Assembly (NCBI RefSeq): GCF_003033925.1
Contig: NZ_CP028365.1
Coordinates: 2,914,001-2,978,000, forward strand
Length of the DNA: 64,000 nt
Reading direction: 5' to 3'
From: Tannerella serpentiformis
GTDB taxonomy: Bacteria; Bacteroidota; Bacteroidia; Bacteroidales; Tannerellaceae
In this document: one piece after another, positions 27,402 to 36,272 of the stretch
Numbering within the stretch: the stretch's first letter is position 1
How the letters are laid out: every line of letters begins with the position of its first letter
Notes under the pieces: generated by a model
What the model saw: only the letters and a program-made list of their open reading frames with translations
Databases searched by the model: none
What the model was told of the DNA's origin: nothing
Translations under genes and position numbers: made by a program

Positions 27402-29672
27402 GTGAAAACCAGTATTTTCATTCTATCAGCAGCGCTCGCTTTGCCCTTTGCGGCACATGCACAGCATGACGAAGTGAGCAAGGACACCGCAGCGGTGCCC
27501 AACACCAAGGAAGTGAAGAACCGCAATGTGTTGCTCAATGCTTCCTACGACAACCGCCCTCGACAGATCTCAATCGGACTGCCCTCGGGTGTGTCAGCAA
27601 CCATTTTCGAAGACGGTCTACCCGTCACTTATGACGAGTGGCCAGGCGTGCCCTATTTCTATTGGACCGCCATGGGCATTCATGACCACATCGGCCTCTC
27701 GTCCCTAAGCGAAAGTGCCATCACGAATGGTACCGTCAACTACACCGTGCTCTCCACCACCCGCCGCGGATCGGAGAAGTTTGAAGGCCGCGCCGCCTAT
27801 AACACCAATATCTACGGTTTGCAGCGCTTCGACATCGCTCTCTCCGGCCCCATCGGCAAAGGATGGAGCTACACCGCCGGTATGTACGTCAATCACGACC
27901 CAGGAACAATCAAGATTGAAGACGCCGACATCGCCGAGAAGATGGAAATCTTCAAGGCCGGTCTGACCAAGACTTGGAAAGACGGTAAGGGCGTCTTCAG
28001 CCTCCTCTATAAGCATGTCAACACCCGCCTCTTCTTCGACAACATTGGCCCGTACTACTACGTGGGCGACGGAACATCGAAGGAATATCCCGGTTTCAAG
28101 CTGGGTCGAGACAATCTGCTGCCGAACAATGGCCGCTATCGTTACTACGACGTAGTGGACGGCGAGTTCAAAGACGTACTCCGTCTGCACAACAACGCCA
28201 ACAACAGTAACGACCTCTTGGCCCGCCTCGACTATGAGTTCGACAACAAACTGAAGCTCTACGTTTCCAGTAAGATTCGTCGCGGTAACCTCGATCAGGC
28301 GCGTCCGGACCAGAACGGTCTCGGTACAGCCAAGGCGGGCGACGGCTTCACTTATGCCTACGACGCCAAGGGCCACAAGGCAGGCGAAGAGTACACCGGC
28401 AAATACTTGCAGCGTTACCTGAGCCGCGATAAGGGTTTCGAGTCCACCTGGATGACGACAGCCGAACTCTCTCGCGCTTCTGCACGCCACAGCTGGCGCG
28501 CGGGTATGAACTTCTGGTGGGGACGTTCGTTCGTTAACTCCAGTGCCGGAACAATGGTGCACACCTTGGAGGCATCGCCCGTATGGTTGAAGCAAAAGGG
28601 TGAGCTCATCACCGGTTGCAACTGGACAGGCGAGTATATGGATATGCACGAAGAGAAGGCCGCTCTTTATTTCTCTGATGACTGGCAGGCTACCGATCGC
28701 CTCTGGCTCTCTGGCGGTCTCCGCATGGAATACTACGGCATCGGTGGACTCACCACGCTGGCTTACATGACCTATCCCAAGCTGGACGGTATGAAGCCCG
28801 ACCACCCCGAGAACGTCCGTAAAGAGAACTGGAGCATCAAGGATGGCAAATTGGTTGACTTCTCTAAGGGTTGGATCAACCCCGCTGCTGCCATCAATGG
28901 CCGCTATACGCTGCTTGACGGCTTCGGTCTGACGGGTGAATACGTCTTCGCGATGCGTCGCCCCTACGCTTATGACTTTGCTGGTGAAGAAATACCGAAC
29001 CTCGACCCCGTGAGCATTCACTTAGGCCGCGCCGGTATCTTCTGGAACAACTCTTGGATTCAATTGGCTTCGCAGTTCTCGTTCGTTCGCCAGACCAATT
29101 ACAAATGGCGCACGCAGTTCAACCACCCGACCAACGAGACGGACTTCACCACCGTGTTCGTGAACTATGACGTACAGACGCTTGGTTGGACCACCGACAT
29201 GGTGCTGCAACCGGCTAAGGGCTTCACCTTCCACGCCCTCTTCACCCTGCAAGATCCGCGCTACAAGAACTACGAGATCGACCCCGTGTTCAAAGACGGA
29301 ACGAAGAGCCACGCCAGCTTCAGCAACAAGAAGACAACCGGCGTCAGCGACGTGATCATCGAGCTGAACCCAAGCTATACGTACGACAAGTTCAACATCT
29401 GGCTGAGCGCACGCTACTCCAGCGCCTACTACGTCAACAAGATGAACACACTCAAGTTCAATGGCCTTTGGACCACCTTCGCTGGCGTAAGCTACGCACT
29501 GAACAAGAACGTAGACTTCTCCGTCAACTTCGTCAACCTGCTTAACGTAAGCGGTGCCAGTGGTGGCGTATCGACCTCTGACCTGAAGCCGAAAAACGTA
29601 GAGAACTATCTGGCCGTAGGCTCCTACATCCGTCCGTTCACCGTATCGTTCGGAGCGAAAGTCAGATTCTAA
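27402..29672 (+). CDS. TonB-dependent receptor 4 (no CarboxypepD domain)
   Basis: A 756-residue outer-membrane protein beginning with GTG at 27402 (reads MKTSIFIL), signal peptide to AAHA. It lacks the CarboxypepD-like domain of the other receptors and goes straight to a plug-like region (NRNVLLNASYDNRP, GLPSGVSATIFEDGLPV, residues 40-150), then a barrel with LYFSDDWQATDRLWLSGGLRMEYY and a terminal FGAKVRF ending in phenylalanine. It resembles receptors annotated only as TonB-dependent receptor in Bacteroidales. It sits between M64 and S9 peptidase genes, so peptide or protein-bound cofactor uptake is a reasonable guess. Confidence 0.85.
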   Translation: MKTSIFILSAALALPFAAHAQHDEVSKDTAAVPNTKEVKNRNVLLNASYDNRPRQISIGLPSGVSATIFEDGLPVTYDEWPGVPYFYWTAMGIHDHIGLSSLSESAITNGTVNYTVLSTTRRGSEKFEGRAAYNTNIYGLQRFDIALSGPIGKGWSYTAGMYVNHDPGTIKIEDADIAEKMEIFKAGLTKTWKDGKGVFSLLYKHVNTRLFFDNIGPYYYVGDGTSKEYPGFKLGRDNLLPNNGRYRYYDVVDGEFKDVLRLHNNANNSNDLLARLDYEFDNKLKLYVSSKIRRGNLDQARPDQNGLGTAKAGDGFTYAYDAKGHKAGEEYTGKYLQRYLSRDKGFESTWMTTAELSRASARHSWRAGMNFWWGRSFVNSSAGTMVHTLEASPVWLKQKGELITGCNWTGEYMDMHEEKAALYFSDDWQATDRLWLSGGLRMEYYGIGGLTTLAYMTYPKLDGMKPDHPENVRKENWSIKDGKLVDFSKGWINPAAAINGRYTLLDGFGLTGEYVFAMRRPYAYDFAGEEIPNLDPVSIHLGRAGIFWNNSWIQLASQFSFVRQTNYKWRTQFNHPTNETDFTTVFVNYDVQTLGWTTDMVLQPAKGFTFHALFTLQDPRYKNYEIDPVFKDGTKSHASFSNKKTTGVSDVIIELNPSYTYDKFNIWLSARYSSAYYVNKMNTLKFNGLWTTFAGVSYALNKNVDFSVNFVNLLNVSGASGGVSTSDLKPKNVENYLAVGSYIRPFTVSFGAKVRF

Positions 29673-29737
29673 CGAATGGCTCCCCATCGCTTGAATATTA
29701 AGACAAGCGGGAGAGCAGATTAACCCAAGAAAGAATG

Positions 29738-29790
29738 GCCGGTGCAGGGCTGCGAAATCGGCAGACTTGCACCGGCTTCTATTTTATATT
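29738..29790 (+). terminator. terminator of TonB receptor 4
   Basis: Arms GCCGGTGCA (29738-29746) and TGCACCGGC (29768-29776), then TTCTATTTTAT. It lies only 35 bp before the next ATG, so the S9 peptidase gene must have a start signal in or just after it, or rely on readthrough. Confidence 0.8.
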
Positions 29791-29811
29791 CTCATCAATC
29801 ACACCATCATC

Positions 29812-32010
29812 ATGAGATTCAAATCGTATTTCACATTGGCACTCACCATGACCCTCGCCGCAGCTATCCCTCAGACGGGAGCGGCACAGAAGAAACTCTT
29901 CACGCTGGAGGATCTCAACTTCGGCGGAACGAACTATCGCAACATGACGCCGCAGAACCGCTCTATCGTTTGGTGGGGCGAGGAAGCCGTGCGTACCGAC
30001 GCAGACTTCTGCGCCCTGATCAACAAAACCACCGGACGCGAAACACGCCTCTTCACCCTCGCCGACATCAACCAGTGGATCGGCGCCAAGGATGATAACC
30101 ATCGTGTGAAGAGCCTCCGATACGCCACTTTCCCCTACGCCAAACAGTCGCTCGTGCTGGTCGAAAACCTCACGGAGCGCATGCTCGTCGATTGGAAAGC
30201 GCATCGTGTAGTTTGGCGTCAAGCCTCCGCCTTACAGGAACATACCGACTTTGCTCCGGCCTCACGCGCCACGGCCTACGTACGCGACCACAACCTTTTC
30301 GTGATCGACGGTGAGGGTCGGGTACGACAGATCTCCACCGACGGTAGCCGCGAAATGGTCTACGGCGTCACCGCTTACCGCGAGATGTTCGGCATCTACA
30401 AAGGCACTTTCTGGAACCCCGACGGCTCACGCCTCGCCTTCTATCGCATGGACCAAACGATGGTGCCCGATTATCCTCTCGTCGACGTGGATCCGGATAG
30501 CATGGCTGTGCTCGCTCCGGAGAAGTATCCCATGGCCGGACGCACCACCCACGAAGTGACCATCGGTGTCTACGACGTAAAGTCCGACAAGACGATCTAC
30601 CTCAAGGTGGGCAACCCCAAAGACCGCTACTTCGTCAACATCGGCTGGAGCCCCGACGGCAAGACCATTTACCTCAAGGAGTTCAACCGCAAGCAGAACG
30701 AGATGTCGCTCGACGCTTACGACGCCGAGACGGGCGACAAACGTGCCACGCTCTACACCGAGCGCCACGAGAAGTATATCACTTCTTACACCTCCGTGGC
30801 CTTCCTGCCGTGGGACGCCGACAAGTTCATCCTCCAAAGCCAGAAGGACGGCTACAACCACCTCTACCTTTTCAACACCAAGGGTGAGATGCTGCGTCAG
30901 CTGACCAGCGGCAACTTCGTCGTTTATGACCTGCTCGGCTTTGATAAGGCGAGGAAACGCGCTATCATCCTCTCGGCCGAGAGTAGCCCGATCCAAAGCA
31001 ATCTCTACGCCGTGGACATCGCCACGGGCAAGCGCACACTACTCGACAATGGTCGCGGCGTGCACGCCAACATCATCTCCCCAAGCGGCTTCCACGACCG
31101 CGCCCTCTCGCCCGACGGAGGATGGATCATCGACAACTACGCCGAGCCAACGGTGCCGCGTAATATCGACTTTATCAACCTGAAGACCGACAAAGGCACG
31201 CGTTACTTCACCGCCGACAACCCGTGGAAGGACTACGCCGAGCCGCAGATCTCCTCCGGAACGATCAAGGCCGCCGACGGTCGCACGGATCTTTACTATC
31301 GCCTGGTGAAACCCGCCGACTTCGATGCCTCGAAGAAGTATCCCACCGTCGTTTACGTTTACGGAGGCCCCATGACGCGCAACGTCGACGCCTATTGGCA
31401 CTATCGCCTGCGCGGCTGGGAGGCCTACATGGCGCAGAAGGGATTCATCGTCTTCGTCCTCGACAACCGTGGCAGTAGCGACCGAGGCCGCGACTTCGAG
31501 CAGGCCACCTACCGCCACCTCGGCACCGAGGAGATGAAGGATCAGATGAAGGGCGTGGATTTCCTCAAGACCTTGCCCTACGTCGACGCCAATCGCCTCG
31601 GCATCCACGGTTGGAGCTTCGGTGGCTTCATGACCATCAACCTGATGACCACCTATCCGGACGTCTTCAAAGTGGGCGTGGCCGGCGGCCCGGTCATCGA
31701 CTGGAATTGGTACGAAGTTCAGTACGGCGAGCTCTACATGGGCACCCCGCAGGACAATCCCGAGGGTTACGCGGCCGGCTCCTTACTGCCCAAGGCCAAG
31801 AACCTGAAGGGCAAGTTGCAGATCATTATCGGCATGAACGACCCCGTCGTTTTGCCGCAGAACGCCCTGCGCTTCCTCAAGGAATGCATCTCCGCCGGCA
31901 CACAGCCCGACTTCTTCGTCTACCCTGGCGAGCCGCACAACATGCGCGGCCATCAGAGCGTACACCTGCACGAGCGCATCACGCAATACTTCATCGATTA
32001 CCTGAAGTAG
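29812..32010 (+). CDS. S9 dipeptidyl-peptidase IV-like serine peptidase
   Basis: A 732-residue secreted enzyme. I start it at MRFKSYFTLAL (29812) for a proper signal peptide ending TGAAQ. The beta-propeller (about 30-480; WNPDGSRLAFYRMD, IGWSPDGKTIYL) precedes an alpha/beta hydrolase domain with YVYGGPMTRNV, the nucleophile in GWSFGGF (about residue 602), an aspartate in GMNDPVV and the histidine in PGEPHNM. This is the DPP-IV (S9B) triad order. Such enzymes release N-terminal dipeptides with penultimate proline or alanine in the periplasm of asaccharolytic oral Bacteroidales. Exact specificity is not shown. Confidence 0.9.
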   Translation: MRFKSYFTLALTMTLAAAIPQTGAAQKKLFTLEDLNFGGTNYRNMTPQNRSIVWWGEEAVRTDADFCALINKTTGRETRLFTLADINQWIGAKDDNHRVKSLRYATFPYAKQSLVLVENLTERMLVDWKAHRVVWRQASALQEHTDFAPASRATAYVRDHNLFVIDGEGRVRQISTDGSREMVYGVTAYREMFGIYKGTFWNPDGSRLAFYRMDQTMVPDYPLVDVDPDSMAVLAPEKYPMAGRTTHEVTIGVYDVKSDKTIYLKVGNPKDRYFVNIGWSPDGKTIYLKEFNRKQNEMSLDAYDAETGDKRATLYTERHEKYITSYTSVAFLPWDADKFILQSQKDGYNHLYLFNTKGEMLRQLTSGNFVVYDLLGFDKARKRAIILSAESSPIQSNLYAVDIATGKRTLLDNGRGVHANIISPSGFHDRALSPDGGWIIDNYAEPTVPRNIDFINLKTDKGTRYFTADNPWKDYAEPQISSGTIKAADGRTDLYYRLVKPADFDASKKYPTVVYVYGGPMTRNVDAYWHYRLRGWEAYMAQKGFIVFVLDNRGSSDRGRDFEQATYRHLGTEEMKDQMKGVDFLKTLPYVDANRLGIHGWSFGGFMTINLMTTYPDVFKVGVAGGPVIDWNWYEVQYGELYMGTPQDNPEGYAAGSLLPKAKNLKGKLQIIIGMNDPVVLPQNALRFLKECISAGTQPDFFVYPGEPHNMRGHQSVHLHERITQYFIDYLK

Positions 32011-32036
32011 CGTAAGCGCAGCCGATCAATCTTTAG

Positions 32037-32075
32037 AGGGGGCGTCTCCATGAAAGTGGTGCGCCCCCTTTTTTT
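32037..32075 (+). terminator. terminator of the S9 peptidase gene
   Basis: GGGGGCG (32038-32044) pairs with CGCCCCC (32062-32068) followed by seven T. Confidence 0.85.
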
Positions 32076-32207
32076 GCGGTGAGTTCGACGAAAGAATAAA
32101 GCCAGCAAAGAGTTTCTATGGAAGTCACGCGATGGCCAAAGTGCGCGATCAAAGACATTCTCCAGAGATAAAGAATCTCTTTCCTTCGTCTAACTCACGT
32201 TGTTTAT

Positions 32208-32528
32208 GAGATCACCTATTTCCTATTGGCAGCGGCATCCAAAACGCGTTTTTCGGCCCGTTGACAACAGTCAGAGGCATCCAAAACGTGTTTTTCGGCC
32301 CATTGACAGCAGTCAGAGGCACCTAAAATGCGTTTTTCGGCTCATTGACAACTGTCAGAGGGGTAAAAAATGCGTTTGGCATGCCTCTGACTGCTGTCAA
32401 TGGGTGATCTGTTAAGTATTTTAACGCACCGACCGCAGATCCCGCTTCTCTGCTTGTATTTTCGGATCGGCAGCTTGGGGATGAGTGTTCATTTATTGAT
32501 GGGATCACCCATTTCCGATTGGCCATGC
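32208..32528. repeat. array G: four 42-bp units, inverted end unit and flanking direct repeats
   Basis: GGCATCC-like anchors at 32234, 32276, 32318 and 32360 are each 42 bp apart. Units hold AAAACGCGTTTT and TGACAACAGTCA dyads. From about 32379, half a unit reappears inverted (TGCCTCTGACTGCTGTCAAT). The block is bracketed by similar 21-mers (GATCACCTATTTCCTATTGG at about 32210; GATCACCCATTTCCGATTGG at about 32512). Confidence 0.88.
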
Positions 32529-32548
32529 GATTTTCAGGGCTTATTCAT

Positions 32549-32556
32549 TACGTTTG
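32549..32556 (+). promoter_or_regulatory. -7 element (TACGTTTG) of the NfeD-like gene
   Basis: A TAnnTTTG match 37 bp before the ATG; no well-placed -33 seen. Confidence 0.5.
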
Positions 32557-32592
32557 CCCGTGATTTTTTAACGATCTAAAAACAGAAGACCT

Positions 32593-33174
32593 ATGCAAAC
32601 CTGGTGGGGATCCTTGGATCCGTTTATGCAAACCCTTTGGGGCATCGCCATTGTCGCGTCGGCGGTGTTCATCATTCAAAGTATCATGACGTTCGTGGGG
32701 ATGGATTCGGAAACGAATTTCGACGGCGATTTCGACGGCGACATGTCCGCCGATGGCGCGGGCGAATCGACCCCCTTCCAACTCTTCACGTTTCGGAACC
32801 TGATCAATTTCATGCTCGGCTTCAGCTGGACGGCCATCGCCCTGCGTGCCTCGACGGAGAGCACCTCCCTGATGCTCGTCGGCGGCGTGGTGGTCGGCGT
32901 GTTGCTCGTCTGCGTCGTGATGTACCTATTTAAGTGGATGAGCGGCATGCAGCAGTCGGGCACCATCGAGCCGGAGGCGCTCGTCGGCTGCAAGGGGTCG
33001 GTCTACCTGACCATTCCGGCCGGCCGCACGGGCGAAGGCAAAGTGCAAATCACCGTCCGCAGCGCCATCCGCGAGTACAACGCCATGACCGACGGCGATC
33101 GCCTGCCGAACGAAGCTCCCATCCGCGTCGTCGCCGTCCTGAACGGACACACGGTGCTGGTGGAGAAAATATAG
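32593..33174 (+). CDS. NfeD-like membrane protein with OB-fold tail
   Basis: A 193-residue protein with three predicted membrane segments (about 12-36, 68-82 and 90-112) and a soluble C-terminal OB-fold-like domain (125-193; LVGCKGSVYLTIPAGRTGEGKVQITV). A glycine/aspartate-rich segment (FDGDFDGDMSADG) separates the first helices. NfeD/YuaF proteins act with flotillin-type SPFH proteins in membrane organisation. The flotillin gene lies 49 bp past a small VOC gene, supporting that pairing. Confidence 0.8.
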   Translation: MQTWWGSLDPFMQTLWGIAIVASAVFIIQSIMTFVGMDSETNFDGDFDGDMSADGAGESTPFQLFTFRNLINFMLGFSWTAIALRASTESTSLMLVGGVVVGVLLVCVVMYLFKWMSGMQQSGTIEPEALVGCKGSVYLTIPAGRTGEGKVQITVRSAIREYNAMTDGDRLPNEAPIRVVAVLNGHTVLVEKI

Positions 33175-33194
33175 TTTACATCATCATCCATCCT

Positions 33195-33542
33195 ATGAAA
33201 ACAGATAATTATTTCTTCCCCGCAAAGGATTTTGAAGCGACCAAACACTTTTATGCCGAAGTGTTGGGGTTGGCAGTGAAGTTTGATTTTTCCTCTATGG
33301 GCATGGTGGCCTATCGTATCGGCGACGACGAGCCAGCACTTATCCTCAAGGATACGGCGCGATTCCCGGATGCCAAACCGGCTTTGTGGATAGAGGTAGA
33401 AGATGTGGCCGCCGAGTATGCCAAAATGAAAGAGAGAGGTGTCCGATTCCTCTCCGAGCCCTTCCCAATCCAAACGGGTTGGGCCGTCGAGTTTGAGGAT
33501 CCATCGGGCAACCGGTTAGGAATAACCGATTATAAAGCGTGA
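33195..33542 (+). CDS. VOC-superfamily (glyoxalase-like) protein
   Basis: A 115-residue protein of one VOC fold: FFPAKDFEATKHFYAEVLGL at the N-terminus, LWIEVEDVAAEYAKMKERGV in the middle and the signature EFEDPSGNRLGITDY at the end. The family covers metal-dependent lyases, dioxygenases and binding proteins; the substrate cannot be told. It sits between the NfeD-like and flotillin genes, 20 bp after the former, so it is probably co-transcribed. Its placement inside that pair is unusual to me. Confidence 0.85.
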   Translation: MKTDNYFFPAKDFEATKHFYAEVLGLAVKFDFSSMGMVAYRIGDDEPALILKDTARFPDAKPALWIEVEDVAAEYAKMKERGVRFLSEPFPIQTGWAVEFEDPSGNRLGITDYKA

Positions 33543-33591
33543 CAAACCGTATCATCAGCAATCATTCGAAACAATCTTAATTCAATAGCTT

Positions 33592-35040
33592 ATGCCCAGT
33601 TTATATTTAATCGTAGTGATCGCAGGCGTCCTTTTCGTGACGTTCGCATCGATCCTTTCGCGTTACAAACGCTGTCCGTCGGACAAAGTCCTGGTCGTTT
33701 ATGGTAAAACCGGTCGCAACAAAGAGGGGGGCGTCAGCTCCGCACGCTGTATCCACGGCGGCGCCGCCTTCATCTGGCCCGTGTTTCAGAACTATGCCTT
33801 CCTCGACCTCACGCCCATCTCCATCGAGTGTAACCTAACCAACGCGCTGAGTAAGCAGAACATCCGCGTGGATGTGCCCTGCCGATTCACCGTCGGTATT
33901 TCCACCGAACCGGAGAGCATGACCAACGCGGCCGAACGACTGCTCGGCCAGAACACGCACAACATCCAAAACATTGCCACCGACATCCTCTTCGGTCAGC
34001 TGCGCCTCGTCATCGCCACGATGGACATCGAGGAGATCAACTCCGACCGCGACAAGTTTCTGGCCAACGTCAGCGCCAACGTCGAGGCTGAGCTGCGGAA
34101 GATCGGTCTGAAGCTGATCAACGTCAACGTGACCGACATCCGCGACGAGTCGGGCTACATCGAGGCGCTCGGTAAGGAAGCTGCCGCCAAAGCCATCAAC
34201 GAGGCCAAGAAAAGCGTCGCCGAACAGAACCGTTTCGGTGAAATCGGTAAGGCCGAGGCCGACCGTGACAAAGACATCCGCATCGCCGAGACACTGCGTG
34301 ACACGCGTATCCGCACCTCCGAAGCCAACGCGCTGGCGGTCGAGGGTGAGAACAACGCCAAGATTGCCATCGCCAACTCTGAGGCCACGCGTCGTGAGAA
34401 GGAGGCCGAAGCGGCCCGTCGCGCCATAGCCGCCGAGAAAGTACAGACGGCCAAGGCCCTGCAAGAGGCTTATCAGTCGGAGCGCGAGGCTGAAATGACG
34501 CGTGCTGAGCGCGAGAAGGCGACGCAGACGGCCAACGTGGTCGTGCCCGCCGAGATCGAAAAGGAGAAAGCCATCATCAACGCCGAAGCAGAGGCCGAGA
34601 AGATGCGCCGCATAGCCAAAGGTCAGGCGGACGCCATCTTCGCCAAGATGGACGCCGAAGCGCGCGGTACGTACGAGCTCCTCACCAAGCAGGCCGAGGG
34701 TTACGACCGACTCGTCCGCGCGGCCGGCGGCGACCCGGACAAGGCCGTGCTGATGCTCATCACGGACAAGTTGCCCGAGCTGGTTCGCACGCAGGTCGAG
34801 GCCGTCAAGAACATCAAGATCGACAAGATCACCGTCTGGGACGGCAACAATGCCGACGGCAACGGCATGACGTCGACAGCCAACTTTATCTCTGGCATGA
34901 TGAAGTCCGTGCCGCCGCTCAACGACCTCTTCAACATGGCCGGCCTGAACCTGCCGACCTACCTCAAAGGCGCCGATCGCCCGACGATCCCCCTGCGCCC
35001 CACCGACAGCAAGTCGCCTGAGACGCCGCCAGCGAAGTAG
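33592..35040 (+). CDS. flotillin-family SPFH protein
   Basis: A 482-residue membrane-anchored scaffold. An N-terminal hydrophobic segment (1-22) precedes the SPFH/band-7 domain (about 25-200; CPSDKVLVVYGKTG, INVNVTDIRDESGY). A long alanine/glutamate-rich coiled coil follows (about 200-370) and a C-terminal region ending in a proline-rich stretch. Flotillins oligomerise at the cytoplasmic face of the membrane and organise microdomains. The NfeD-like protein two genes upstream is its usual partner. Length is normal. Confidence 0.92.
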   Translation: MPSLYLIVVIAGVLFVTFASILSRYKRCPSDKVLVVYGKTGRNKEGGVSSARCIHGGAAFIWPVFQNYAFLDLTPISIECNLTNALSKQNIRVDVPCRFTVGISTEPESMTNAAERLLGQNTHNIQNIATDILFGQLRLVIATMDIEEINSDRDKFLANVSANVEAELRKIGLKLINVNVTDIRDESGYIEALGKEAAAKAINEAKKSVAEQNRFGEIGKAEADRDKDIRIAETLRDTRIRTSEANALAVEGENNAKIAIANSEATRREKEAEAARRAIAAEKVQTAKALQEAYQSEREAEMTRAEREKATQTANVVVPAEIEKEKAIINAEAEAEKMRRIAKGQADAIFAKMDAEARGTYELLTKQAEGYDRLVRAAGGDPDKAVLMLITDKLPELVRTQVEAVKNIKIDKITVWDGNNADGNGMTSTANFISGMMKSVPPLNDLFNMAGLNLPTYLKGADRPTIPLRPTDSKSPETPPAK

Positions 35041-35064
35041 TAAGGACCTATCCCCCCTTAAAAG

Positions 35065-35122
35065 AAGAAGGCCGGGTACCTGCGAGGCACATGCCTCCGG
35101 TACCCGGCCGTCTTTCTTTCCC
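35065..35122. terminator. bidirectional terminator between convergent genes
   Basis: Eleven-base perfect arms GGCCGGGTACC (35070-35080) and GGTACCCGGCC (35099-35109), with AAAGAAGAA before and TTTCTTTC after, so it can serve the flotillin operon and the nitroreductase gene alike. Confidence 0.85.
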
Positions 35123-35134
35123 GCCTCGATAGAC

Positions 35135-35839
35135 CTATTCGATGTAGCGAATCTTCGACGCATCGCGGGGCTTGGCCTCGGGCGACTCGTCGGGATAGCC
35201 GATGGCGATGGCGTAGAGCAGTTCGTAGCCGTCGGAGAAAGCCAGCTGCTTGAGGTAGTTCGCTGCGCCGGGGTTGCTGTTCAGGAAGCCCGCCGCACTG
35301 CCCAGACAACACGTGCCGAGGCCCATCGACTGGGCGGCCAGCATGATATTTTCGCCAAGCAGTCCGCAGTCGATCGGCGACGACTTTTCGTCAGCCTTAC
35401 CGGCCACGAAGATCACCGTCGGGGCGTTGCGAAACATGTTGTGGAAGTCCGGATTCTCGACCATTTTCTTCACCCGCTCGTCGTTTTCGGCTGACTCGAC
35501 AAAGACCTTCGTGACGCCATCGATGAAGGCCTTGCTGTTCGTCACACGCACCTCCCACCGCTGTTCGTTCATGGCGTTCGGGGCGTTGATGCCGCAGTGC
35601 AGGATGACGTCCAACATCTCTTTCGGCACCGGTTCAGGCTTGTATTTACGCACACTGCGGCGATCCATGATGGCGCGGACGACAGCATTGTCCAGTGGGC
35701 TTTCGGCCACGACCGAATCCGTGGCAGCATTCGTTGAGTCAGCCGTTTCTGCCGGCTTGTTTTGGCAGCCCGTTGTCATCGCGAGGGCAGCCAACATGCA
35801 GAGAGCGCACGCTCTCCACGTCTTGTTTGAATACTTCAT
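35135..35839 (-). CDS. nitroreductase-family lipoprotein
   Basis: A 234-residue protein with a lipoprotein signal (MTTGC, cysteine near residue 25) and a short linker followed by a nitroreductase domain: MDRRSVRKYKPEPVPKEML, NAPNAMNEQRWEVRV (FMN-binding region), GLLGENIMLAAQSMGLGTC. Nitroreductases use FMN and NAD(P)H; a lipoprotein version is exported, so the physiological donor is unclear. It is transcribed alone. Repeat array H lies upstream. Confidence 0.85.
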   Translation of the reverse strand: MKYSNKTWRACALCMLAALAMTTGCQNKPAETADSTNAATDSVVAESPLDNAVVRAIMDRRSVRKYKPEPVPKEMLDVILHCGINAPNAMNEQRWEVRVTNSKAFIDGVTKVFVESAENDERVKKMVENPDFHNMFRNAPTVIFVAGKADEKSSPIDCGLLGENIMLAAQSMGLGTCCLGSAAGFLNSNPGAANYLKQLAFSDGYELLYAIAIGYPDESPEAKPRDASKIRYIE

Positions 35840-35974
35840 TTCGTTTGTGCTATAAATAATGATGAGGGCACAAGCCCTCGGTTGTTATCGGTGAAATTTC
35901 CAGCCGGAGGAGGCCGAATGACAAGCCCGCCAACTGATCCTTCTTCTAAACGTGGGTCCTACGTAAGAGATGGG

Positions 35975-36242
35975 CGCCGTCATGCGACATTTTGGGAAGC
36001 CTGCGTGCCAGCGATGCCGTCATGCGACATTCTGGGAAGCCTGCGTGCCAGCGACGCCGTCATGCGACATTTTGAGAAGCCTGCGTGCCAGCGGCGCCGT
36101 CATGCGACATTCTGGGGAGCCTGTGAGCCAGCGGCGCCAGAATGCGACATTTTGGGAAGCCTGCGTGCCAGCGGCGCCGTCATGCGACATTTTGGGAAGC
36201 CTGCGTGCCAGCGGCGCCGGAATGCGACATGACGACGAGCAA
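35975..36242. repeat. array H: 7 units of 40 bp
   Basis: ATGCGACATT anchors at 35982 and every 40 bp to 36222, with small substitutions. Unit ends CCAGCGGCGCC. Weak pairing is possible between CGCCGTCATGCG and GCGTGCCAGCGGCG. This is the only array with exactly 40 bp. It lies between the nitroreductase start and the end of the DUF4296 gene. 35860-35880 holds a small GAGGGC/GCCCTC hairpin. Confidence 0.9.
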
Positions 36243-36272
36243 AAAGCGGCATTCCCCCACGTCGTGCCCATG

